A stretch of DNA of 11,741 nt from Baffinella frigidus (lineage: Eukaryota > Cryptophyceae > Cryptomonadales > Baffinellaceae): the NCBI GenBank assembly GCA_026770585.1, contig MU646360.1, positions 717,159-728,899 of the forward strand, written 5' to 3'. A program made the translations under genes and the position numbers. The notes under the pieces were generated by a model. That model ran no database searches. It worked only from the letters and a program-made list of their open reading frames with translations, and was not told where the DNA came from. Of this stretch, positions 6,181 through 11,741 are shown piece by piece; the stretch's first letter is position 1, and each line of letters starts with the position of its first letter.

Positions 6181-6259
6181 AAGCATGGCTTTTCTGCAGA
6201 ACAAGTTCCAGTGTCCGCCTATGTTGGGAGCTGGATGAACCTAAAGGACCTAAAGGAGA
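6181..6259 (+). repeat. dispersed 90-bp repeat, sixth copy
   Basis: This copy lacks the TGTGATCCGAAAGG head and starts at AAGCATGGCTTTTCTGCAGA. The core CCGCCTATGTTGGGAGCT and the CTAAAGGAC tail are kept. Confidence 0.8.
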
Positions 6260-6470
6260 CCCCGGATCTGGGGTCTCTGCAAGGTAAATCTGAGGTCTGA
6301 AAATCGAAGATTGAGTCTTTCCGTGAGGTTTCATCTCGGTGATAAAGTAGAGCCGGGCCAGTTAGTCGTCACTAAAGAACGCGCTCTCTCTCTCCAGGTC
6401 CTGCTCACCCATAGCCTCCGGTCCGTGGAGCTGCGCTGGAGGAGTCGAGCTGGATAATCGCTTTCTTCTG

Positions 6471-6557
6471 TCCTTTAGGTCCTTTAGGTTTTAATTTCTC
6501 CCAACATGGCCCAACGACACGCCCTTCCGTAGAGAGGATCTGCAGAGAATTGCTTTC
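6471..6557 (-). repeat. inverted copy of the second dispersed unit
   Basis: The minus strand of this segment matches 5045-5126: GCAATTCTCTGCAG, CTACGGAAGGGCGTGTCGTT, ATGTTGGGAGAAATTAAAACC, then iterated CTAAAGGAC. The reverse orientation shows that this unit moves or duplicates independently and is not merely part of a tandem array. Confidence 0.8.
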
Positions 6558-6663
6558 TGAATGTCATCCGACGAGGATCGTAACCTTAGGGTCCGTTCAT
6601 TCGGATACCTAAAGGACCTACCCTTTAGCCGGTTTCTGCCGCGATCCTCTGTACAGGGGGGCT

Positions 6664-6759
6664 TGATGTGATCCGAAAGGAAGCATGGCTTTTCTGCAGA
6701 ACCAGTTCCGGTGACCGCCTATGTTGAGAGCGCGAGGAACCTCAAGAACCTAAAGGATC
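6664..6759 (+). repeat. dispersed 90-bp repeat, seventh copy
   Basis: This is a full unit from GATGTGATCCGAAAGGAAGC to the CTAAAGGA tail. It shares with the copy at 4824 the upstream sequence GATCCTCTGTACAGGGGGGC (4792-4823 has a 10-base addition), so the duplicated segment extends beyond the unit. Confidence 0.8.
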
Positions 6760-6830
6760 TTACCGGCGAGAATAAGGGTGCCCTTCACTAAATCTTGGGG
6801 ACACCCGCCTCTCACTCTCACCTCACCATT

Positions 6831-6909
6831 GCCTCGGGGGATAGGACGGGCCCGCCTCGGGATCTAGGACGGGCCCGCCTCGGGGGCTAAGACGGGCCCG
6901 CCTCAGGGC
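6831..6909 (+). repeat. 23-bp GC-rich tandem repeat, 3.4 copies
   Basis: Units start at 6831, 6854 and 6877, with a partial copy at 6900. Each contains GCCTCGGG, CTAGGACGGGCCC or a close variant. The GGGCCCGCCTC motif recurs at about 7165-7195. Confidence 0.85.
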
Positions 6910-6935
6910 GAGAGGGTCCGAGGAGTGGCACCAGA

Positions 6936-7260
6936 CGCCCCTCGCGATGCCGCTGCAGGACCTGGGTAGGGTGTGTGGTTCAGGGATTCAGGGGTTCAGT
7001 CCCGAGGCGGGACCCCAGCAGGGTGTAGGGTTCAGGGGTTCAGGGGTTCAGGGGTTCAGGGGTTCAGGGGTTCAGGGGTTCAGGGTTCAGTCCCGAGGCG
7101 GGACCCCAGCAGGGTATAGGGTTCAGGGGTCCAGGGGTTCAGGGGTTCAGGGTTCAGTCCCGAGGCGGGCCCGTGGGGTTCTCAGGCGGGCCCATGGCAG
7201 TCCCGGGACGCCCCTCTCGGTGCCGCTGCAGGACCTGGGTAGGGTGTATGGTTCAAGGGT
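6936..7260 (+). repeat. TTCAGGG minisatellite inside a duplicated segment
   Basis: GCCGCTGCAGGACCTGGGTA with flanking bases occurs at both edges (6948 and 7221). Between them are three copies of CAGTCCCGAGGCGGG, spaced by runs of GGGTTCAG, a variant of the TTTAGGG telomere-like unit. Open frames here are only the translated repeat (GSGVQGFR-like) and are not called. Confidence 0.8.
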
Positions 7261-7420
7261 GCATGCAAAAATGGTTGACTGGTGAGCTCCTCCTTTCGGA
7301 AGTCGATTCGTGAAGTCTGCAGCGACCTGGACGCGACAGGGGGCGTGTCAGTACACCTGCCGGACACGAGAGGGGACGCGATTCAGCAAGGTGGTCAGGA
7401 CGGGATGTCCTGAGGCGGAC

Positions 7421-7560
7421 TTATCCGGGGAAACCTATTTTTCTTTCATTTGATGGCAATCAAAATTACTACACAGATTCTTTTACATTACTAATAAGAA
7501 CGAATTGTGTAGTAGTTTTCGTTGCCATCAAATGAAAGAAAAATAGGTTTCCCCGGATAA
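7421..7560. mobile_element. 140-bp long-inverted-repeat element (family E)
   Basis: The first 39 bases (7421-7459) are a perfect inverted repeat of the last 39 (7522-7560), starting TTATCCGGGGAAACC. Pairing continues with few mismatches through TACTACACA, leaving a loop of about 25 bases. The ends can be read as TA-flanked TCCGGGG...CCCCGGA, as in families A to D, or as TTATCC...GGATAA with GGAC on both sides. It is AT-richer than its surroundings and non-coding. The perfect arms suggest a recent insertion. Confidence 0.85.
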
Positions 7561-7595
7561 GGACCACGCCGTGTTGTCCTGAAGCGGGCCCGTGG

Positions 7596-7623
7596 AAGGA
7601 CGGGACGTGGTCGTCCCGTCCTT
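7596..7623. other. perfect 12-bp hairpin
   Basis: AAGGACGGGACG pairs with CGTCCCGTCCTT around a TGGT loop and is followed by TTGACGAAAAG. The function is unknown; I do not call it a terminator in a eukaryotic context. Confidence 0.6.
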
Positions 7624-7780
7624 TTGACGAAAAGTTGACTTTTGACGTAGTATTTTCCTTTCCGGTGCGGGCTCGTTCTTGAGGCTCATAGACATTTTAT
7701 CACTCAACTCAAGGCTAAAGGGCCTTTCTAGGACCTGTATCGAGAGTAATAAAGAAGAAGAAAGAAGGAGTGTCCCGACA

Positions 7781-7908
7781 TAGACTGAGACAGAGCTCAG
7801 TCTAAGGAAATAGACTGAAACAGAGCTAAGGGAAACAGACAGAGACAGAGCTAAGGAAAATAGACCGAGAGAGAGCTAAGGAAAGAGAGTGAGTCAGAGA
7901 TACGGAAC
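7781..7908 (+). repeat. degenerate tandem repeat of about 25 bp, 5 copies
   Basis: Units have the form TAGACTGAGACAGAGCTAAGGAAA with variation. The first has a 5-base addition and the last is strongly diverged. A related piece (GAGTGAGACAGAGATAGA) appears near 8550. Confidence 0.8.
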
Positions 7909-7938
7909 CTGGGCGACGCCGGCAGAGTCGGCGTTGTT

Positions 7939-8440
7939 GAACTCGTATCGCGAGACTTCTGAAGCCCCGTGCGTCGTGAAAAACCTGCCGCCAGGGGCCC
8001 GTTACGACAACAACCTGACGCCAGGGGCCCTTTAGTATTTAACAAATTGCCATCAGGGCCCTTTAGGGTTTAAAAAACTGCCACCAGGGGCCCCGTGCGT
8101 CGAAAAAAATCTGCAGTCAGGGGCCCCTTTTCACTCCAAAGTTGATGGAAACCTGCCACCAGGGGCCCTTTAGGAGGTTGGATTGTGTGAACTCGTATCG
8201 CGAGACCTCTGAGGCTCCCGTGCGTCGTGAAAACCCTGCCACCAGGGGCCCTTCATCGTTAAAAAGCTTGCCATTAGGGGCCCTTTCTGATTTGAAAAAC
8301 AGCCACATAGGGGCCCTTTAGGGTTGAAAAACTCAGCCACCAGGGGGCCCTTAGGGAACCAGGGCCCCTGTAGGATTTGGGGTTGCTGAATTCGTAGCGC
8401 GAGACTTCGGAAGCCCCGTGTGTCTTGAAAAGCCTGTGCG
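7939..8440 (+). repeat. CCACCAGGGGCCCTTTAG minisatellite with higher-order unit
   Basis: AGGGGCCC or a close variant recurs about eleven times between 7992 and 8368 at uneven spacing of roughly 18-85 bases, usually as CTGCCACCAGGGGCCC followed by TTTAGGGTT and A-rich sequence. A longer header, GAACTCGTATCGCGAGACTT, then CTGAAGCCCCGTGCGTCGTG, starts copies at 7939, 8189 and 8388. Minus-strand frames encode only repeated GPLVAGFSRRTG-like peptide and are not called as genes. Confidence 0.8.
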
Positions 8441-8607
8441 TGTGTAAAGCAGTTACGCCACCATTTTGCTCAGGCCGGCGTCTTTTCGCTCCAAGTTTCA
8501 CGGATTTGTCCCGCAGAACACGAACGTCAACTTGAGGATAGTCCGTCAACCAGAGTGAGACAGAGATAGAACACGCGATCAGAGATGTCATATGGTAGCG
8601 CGAGACA

Positions 8608-8758
8608 TTAGGGTTCAGGGTCCAGGGTTTAGGGTTTAGGGTTTAGGGTTTAGGGTATAGGGTTTGGGGTTTAGGGGTTAGGGTTTAGGGTTTAGGGTTT
8701 AGGGTTTAGGGTGTAGGGTGTAGGGTGTAGGGTGTAGGGTGTAGGGCTTAGGGTTTAG
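8608..8758 (+). repeat. internal telomere-like tract (TTTAGGG and variants)
   Basis: About 150 bp of TTTAGGG with TGTAGGG, TATAGGG and TTCAGGG variants directly follow the TAGCGCGAGACATTAGGG remnant of the preceding array header. TTTAGGG is the plant-type telomere unit, also found in several algae. The mixed variants show that this is an old internal tract and not a chromosome end. Confidence 0.85.
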
Positions 8759-8810
8759 AGCAGAACCGGAATCGGAAGCTCGACGTCTTGAGGAGCCCGT
8801 CAGCCTGGTT

Positions 8811-9004
8811 TTAGGGTTTCGGGGTTAGGGTTTTGGGTTTTGGGTTGGGGGTTTGGAGTTTAGTGTTTAGGTTTTGGGGTTTAGGGTTTAGGGTTTAGGG
8901 TCTGGGGTTTCAGGTTTCAGGTTTCGGGTTTCGGGTTTTGGGTTACAGGTTTCAGGTTTCACGGTTCAGGGTGTAGGGTTCGGGGTTTCGGGTTTCGGGT
9001 TTAG
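8811..9004 (+). repeat. internal telomere-like tract with TTTCGGG/TTTTGGG variants
   Basis: This second tract contains many variant units (TTTCGGG, TTTTGGG, TTTCAGG, TTTAGGG). It is more diverged than the tract at 8608-8758. Four G runs occur repeatedly, so G-quadruplex formation is possible. Confidence 0.8.
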
Positions 9005-9058
9005 GGGCGAGCCTGCAATGGCTCCAACGACTCGCCCTCGGACCCGCACACCCTCCGC

Positions 9059-9256
9059 GGCCGGATCCGTACCCGCACCTGTGAAGTTGATCTCGCGGTA
9101 AGTCAACTACGCTTAAGTTGAACCCGCGGTAAGTCAACTACGCGTGAAAGCGGCCGGATCTGTACCCTCACCTGCCCCAGAAGTCAACATCCCGCGTTAA
9201 GTTGACCCCGCGGTAAGTCAACTACGCGGGAAAGCGGCCGAATTCGTACCCACCCT
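9059..9256 (+). repeat. GGCCGGATC/GTCAACTACGC compound tandem repeat
   Basis: Superunits start at 9059, 9152 and 9236 (partial) with GGCCGGATCYGTACCC. Inside, CGCGGTAAGTCAACTACGC occurs three times (about 9093, 9125 and 9210), each preceded by GTTGA, giving the inverted pair GTTGA...TCAAC. Confidence 0.8.
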
Positions 9257-9287
9257 AGGTTTTAGGGTTTAGGGTTTAGGGTTGGGT
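9256..9287 (+). repeat. short telomere-like tract
   Basis: TTTAGGG repeats begin directly at the truncated third superunit (GTACCCACCCTAGGTTTTAGGG), where the earlier superunits continue into CACCTG. The tract therefore interrupts the array. Confidence 0.7.
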
Positions 9288-9342
9288 CTAACCGCGGATC
9301 GAGGCGGGAAACCCTGGCCCGGCACAGCAGGCTCCAGTACCT

Positions 9343-9430
9343 GATTTAGGGTTCAGGTTTCAGGGTTCAGGGTTCAGGGTTCAGGGTGTAGGGTTTGAGG
9401 CTTGGGTTTCGGGTTTCGGGTTTCGGGTGT
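9343..9430 (+). repeat. telomere-like tract (TTCAGGG, TTTCGGG)
   Basis: Mixed units of TTTAGGG, TTCAGGG, TGTAGGG and TTTCGGG. No coding signal. Confidence 0.8.
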
Positions 9431-9476
9431 GGGGTTTACCAGCGACTTTGTGGGCGGGTCGTAGAGCGCAGCGCCC

Positions 9477-9603
9477 AGCTCCACCTCCCCGCCTCCCACG
9501 CCTGCCGCAGCGCACTTCGCTACCGCCACCCACCTGCAGGTCAAATTCGATACAGGTCAAATGTAGTTATGGTCAAATTCATGGTCAAATTCATGGTCTA
9601 ACA
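9477..9603 (+). repeat. direct duplication, copy 1 (no telomere insert)
   Basis: This runs from AGCTCCACCTCCCC through CGCACTTCGCTAC and CCACCCACCTGCAGGTCAA to ATGGTCAAATTC iterations and GGTCTAAC. It aligns with 9606-9789, which carries an extra telomere-like block. Confidence 0.8.
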
Positions 9604-9605
9604 TA

Positions 9606-9789
9606 GGCTCCACCTCCCCCCCGCCCGCGCCTGCTGCCGCGCACTTTGCTACAGCCACCCACTTGCGAACGTTTAGGGTTTAGGGTTCAGTGTTCAGGGT
9701 TACCCGCAGGTCAACTTCACGGTCAAATTCATGGTCAAATTCATGGCAACATTATCGTCAAAATGATGGTCTAACTTGATGGTCTAACG
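9606..9789 (+). repeat. direct duplication, copy 2 (with telomere-like insert)
   Basis: GGCTCCACCTCCCC, GCGCACTTTGCTAC and CCACCCACTTGC match copy 1. About 39 bases (9667-9705) of TTTAGGG, TTCAGTG and TTCAGGG units then interrupt before GCAGGTCAA resumes. ATGGTCAAATTC iterations and GGTCTAAC end the copy. Confidence 0.8.
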
Positions 9790-9883
9790 TGGGCCCGCCG
9801 CAGGGCGAGATGTCATGAGCTTTCTTTGTTGGACTTAGAAAAGGACGACGGATTGTTCAGTCAACCGCCGTTGGACTCTCACC

Positions 9884-9978
9884 CAAGACGCCTTTTCGCG
9901 GGGTAACAAGGGCCGTTCACGAGCCTTCCACGCCCTCGCGTCCATGCTTCGAAGGCCTGACTATTGCTCGTTTGTCTT
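9884..9978 (+). repeat. 95-bp identical direct repeat, copy 1
   Basis: From CAAGACGCCTTTTCGCGG to CTCGTTTGTCTT this is identical to 11647-11741, 1763 bp downstream. The match begins abruptly at CAAGACG and is cut by the window end in copy 2, so the true length is unknown. It could be the ends of a larger element, a 1.76-kb tandem unit, or an assembly join in repeated sequence. Confidence 0.9.
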
Positions 9979-10113
9979 CGTGGCGGTTTGGCCCGGCCGC
10001 ATCGCCAGGGAAGAGCTCGCGCTTAACTATTCACGCGATTCAGTGTCCTCCCGAACCAGGACGGATGAGTTACCGTCCTGGGACAAACCGCATTCGGTTC
10101 AGTCAACTGCCAG

Positions 10114-10540
10114 GGTACACACCCGGCAGCATCTCCACAGTCTCGGGAGAAAGAGACGACGATCGGCTCACGCCCACACCAAACCGGGTGTATCCAACAC
10201 CAAACCAGGTGTGTCCAACACGATCCCCGGTACCAAACATAAAACCTTCCGGTACAAACTCAAAAAAAACGGTAAAAACAAAATGTCGCGAGTACCCGGC
10301 GGCATCTCCACGGAAGAGGTCACGGGAGAACATACGGCGATCGGCTCACGCCCGCACCAAACCAGGTGTGCCTAACACCACACCAGGTGTGTCCAACACG
10401 CTCCCCGGTACCAAACATAAAACCTTCCGGTACAAACTAAAAAAAAGACGGTACAAACTAAATGTCGCGAGTACCCGGCGGCATCTCCACGGAAGAGGTC
10501 GCGGGAGAAAGAGACGACGATCGGGGTGCCCTTGGGACGG
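10114..10540 (+). repeat. tandem repeat of about 178 bp, 2.4 copies
   Basis: Units start near 10114, 10290 and 10469 (partial) with GTACCCGGCGGCATCTCCAC or a variant. Each full unit carries GACGATCGGCTCACGCCC or a variant, two ACCAAACCAGGTGTGTCCAA iterations, then CCCCGGTACCAAACATAAAA, CCTTCCGGTACAAACT, an A-rich strip and ATGTCGCGA. Long frames on both strands cross it, but their peptides simply repeat and their ends lie in unrelated sequence, so I do not call genes. Confidence 0.85.
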
Positions 10541-10568
10541 ACGCGGGAGTACGGGCGCGGATACACGG

Positions 10569-10850
10569 CCGTTACGCGTAACGGCTCGTACCCCTCCTGC
10601 TCCCAAAAGCTGACAGTTTAGTACCGACATCGTCAACTTTGGGCGAACAGTCTCAAAGGTTTCAACGGTTACGCGTAACGGCTCGTACCCCTCCTGCGCA
10701 ACGGTTTCAACGGTTTTCAACGGTTTGAAGTTTGAATCAAACCGAACTGAATCAAAGTTGAAACATGGGATCCGTTACTCGTAACGGCTCGTACCCCTTC
10801 TGCGCAACGGTCTCAACGGTTTGCAACGGTTTGCAACGGACTGCATCAAG
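10569..10850 (+). repeat. roughly 100-bp repeat, 3 copies, rich in AACGG motifs
   Basis: Copies start at about 10569, 10666 and 10772 with GTTACGCGTAACGGCTCGTA or a one-base variant, followed by CCCCTCCTGC or CCCCTTCTGC. The first copy opens with a perfect 16-bp palindrome, CCGTTACGCGTAACGG. Copies 2 and 3 continue with GCAACGGT and repeated CAACGGTTT. I count 13 CCGTT/AACGG motifs in the block. AACGG is the core of sites bound by animal and plant Myb proteins; binding here is inference. Confidence 0.8.
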
Positions 10851-11118
10851 GTTCAGACATGTGACTACGGGTGCGAATTGTTCAATCGTGACACGTGGCG
10901 GAACAACTTTGGCCATTCTGGCAACTTTTGCCCTCCACGTAGCAGCCACCGGTGCCTCCGGGAAACGGTCCATCCAAACGATTATGGTACAAACTGCAAT
11001 TCAAATCAGGGTAAAGGGCTTGGAATAATCAGCGGACTTCCGGGGAAGATGGGCATCGGTTGCTGCTAAGCGGCTGACCAAAGTCGTGGAGGAAAACCCT
11101 TCAGACATCCGCCGGAAA
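10851..11118. other. unique sequence, no gene called
   Basis: Open frames exist (plus strand to about 11028 and 11069), but they begin inside the AACGG repeat and show no recognisable motifs. I see no support for coding. Confidence 0.4.
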
Positions 11119-11320
11119 TTGTCGAAATGGGCTCCGCGCGGAAAAAATCGAGGTCAGGTCAGCAACATTTCCCCATTTTTTGCCTTTTTGTGTCATCTTG
11201 TGGGTAGGAGATGCTATTTTGAGATAAAAATCATGCCTAAGATAGCATAAAAGTCCATTTTTGGGAAATTTCCTGATTTCCTGACCTGACCTCGATTCCG
11301 CGCGAAGCCCATTTCGACAA
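11119..11320. mobile_element. 202-bp inverted-repeat element (family F)
   Basis: The left arm TTGTCGAAATGGGC..CCGCGCGGAA, then ATCGAGGTCAGGTCAG, is mirrored by CTGACCTGACCTCGAT, then TTCCGCGCG..GCCCATTTCGACAA. The arms are about 43-45 bp with a few differences, including a four-A addition on the left. Weaker pairing continues inside (TTTCCCCATTTTTT-like, ATGCTAT with ATAGCAT), so the whole unit can fold. TA follows on the right and AA stands on the left, possibly a decayed TA duplication. Confidence 0.8.
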
Positions 11321-11359
11321 TAGTGAACCGTGTAGGGCTGTGAGAGAGTTTCGCTGAAC

Positions 11360-11403
11360 CTCAGAACGCCAAAACACTGATCTCAGAACGTCAAAACACT
11401 GAG
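11360..11403 (+). repeat. 22-bp tandem repeat, 2 copies
   Basis: CTCAGAACG, C or T, CAAAACACTGA occurs twice (11360-11381 and 11382-11403) with two differences. Confidence 0.85.
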
Positions 11404-11646
11404 ACTATATCCCTCTTGAGGAAAGCGCACCGTGAAAAAACTCCAGGAAAGGGCGCCTCCTCTCTCTCTCCTGTCAAGTACCGAGGTTGCAGAGAGCCAA
11501 GACGTGCTGGAGATCGTGGAGCAGCGCCTTCCTGTACACCTCCTCCGCCCATCTCTCCTCTTTCCCCCTCCACTCTCTCTCCCTCCCTTCCTATCGCCAC
11601 CCCTCCGCTAGTCTGCCGGCGGGGCCCTCTCGTGGGTTCGAGGCCA
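11404..11646. other. pyrimidine-rich sequence, no gene called
   Basis: The plus strand is rich in CTCTC and TCCCT runs from about 11455 to 11610. Open frames on both strands are low-complexity and lack motifs. Confidence 0.4.
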
Positions 11647-11741
11647 CAAGACGCCTTTTCGCGGGGTAACAAGGGCCGTTCACGAGCCTTCCACGCCCTC
11701 GCGTCCATGCTTCGAAGGCCTGACTATTGCTCGTTTGTCTT
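11647..11741 (+). repeat. 95-bp identical direct repeat, copy 2 (cut by window end)
   Basis: This is identical over its whole visible length to 9884-9978. The left junctions differ (CTCACC before copy 1, AGGCCA before copy 2), which fixes the left border at CAAGACG. Confidence 0.9.

Noticed and set aside
6980-7160. GGTTCAGTCCC resembling a tRNA T-arm (B box)
   Set aside because: It lies in the TTCAGGG minisatellite and occurs three times. No acceptor, D or anticodon arms can be formed around it.
9972-10613. Plus-strand open frame of 213 codons
   Set aside because: It spans the 178-bp tandem repeat, its peptide repeats with the DNA, and its start and end lie in unrelated sequence. Similar frames exist on both strands, as expected from stop-poor repeats.
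11600-11650. GGGTTCGAGGCC resembling a tRNA B box
   Set aside because: No matching A box or cloverleaf is found upstream within tRNA distance.
9884-11741. LTR retrotransposon between the 95-bp repeats
   Set aside because: There is no TG...CA border, no primer-binding site or polypurine tract that I can identify, and no gag or pol coding sequence. The second copy is incomplete, so this remains open but unsupported.

Overview
This window looks like gene-poor, repeat-rich nuclear DNA of a eukaryotic microalga or other protist. The evidence is a GT-AG intron in the only gene I can support, long tracts of TTTAGGG-type telomere-like repeats (with TTCAGGG and TGTAGGG variants) inside the sequence, many short terminal-inverted-repeat elements, and no bacterial-style gene packing. 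The lineage cannot be fixed from sequence alone. Dinoflagellates, haptophytes and other algae with plant-type telomere repeats are all possible.

Layout. (1) Positions 1-2515 are a dense cluster of palindromic miniature transposons (MITEs). Ten copies plus one fragment belong to family A (about 117 bp, ends CAGGGGTACCTCGC, flanked by TA). Three belong to family B (about 100 bp, ends TCCCTTAAGTG) and one each to families C and D. One B and the C are inserted inside A copies. Families A, B and C have different ends but the same core (CCTAGG...CCTACGGTAGG...). (2) Positions 2520-2925 hold short tandem repeats and degenerate copies of the 3' end of the neighbouring gene. (3) Positions 2927-3873, minus strand, carry a two-exon gene for a 272-residue protein with a SAP domain, acidic tracts and a basic tail. 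Its 128-nt intron is made almost entirely of CCCTAAA-like telomeric repeat and is flanked by a 17-bp direct duplication of coding sequence. (4) Positions 3874-6760 are non-coding and contain a dispersed repeat of about 90 bp in at least seven direct copies, with an associated second unit found in both orientations. (5) Positions 6830-9790 are minisatellites, telomere-like tracts and one further long inverted-repeat element (7421-7560). (6) Positions 9884-11741 begin and end with the same 95-bp sequence and contain a 178-bp tandem repeat, a roughly 100-bp repeat rich in AACGG motifs, and a 202-bp inverted-repeat element.

No transposase, reverse transcriptase, RNA gene or CRISPR array is visible, so all the mobile elements appear non-autonomous. 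The observations most worth following are the telomere-repeat intron, the independent telomere-like insertion in one copy of a duplicated segment at 9667-9705, and the modular MITEs that share a core but not ends.
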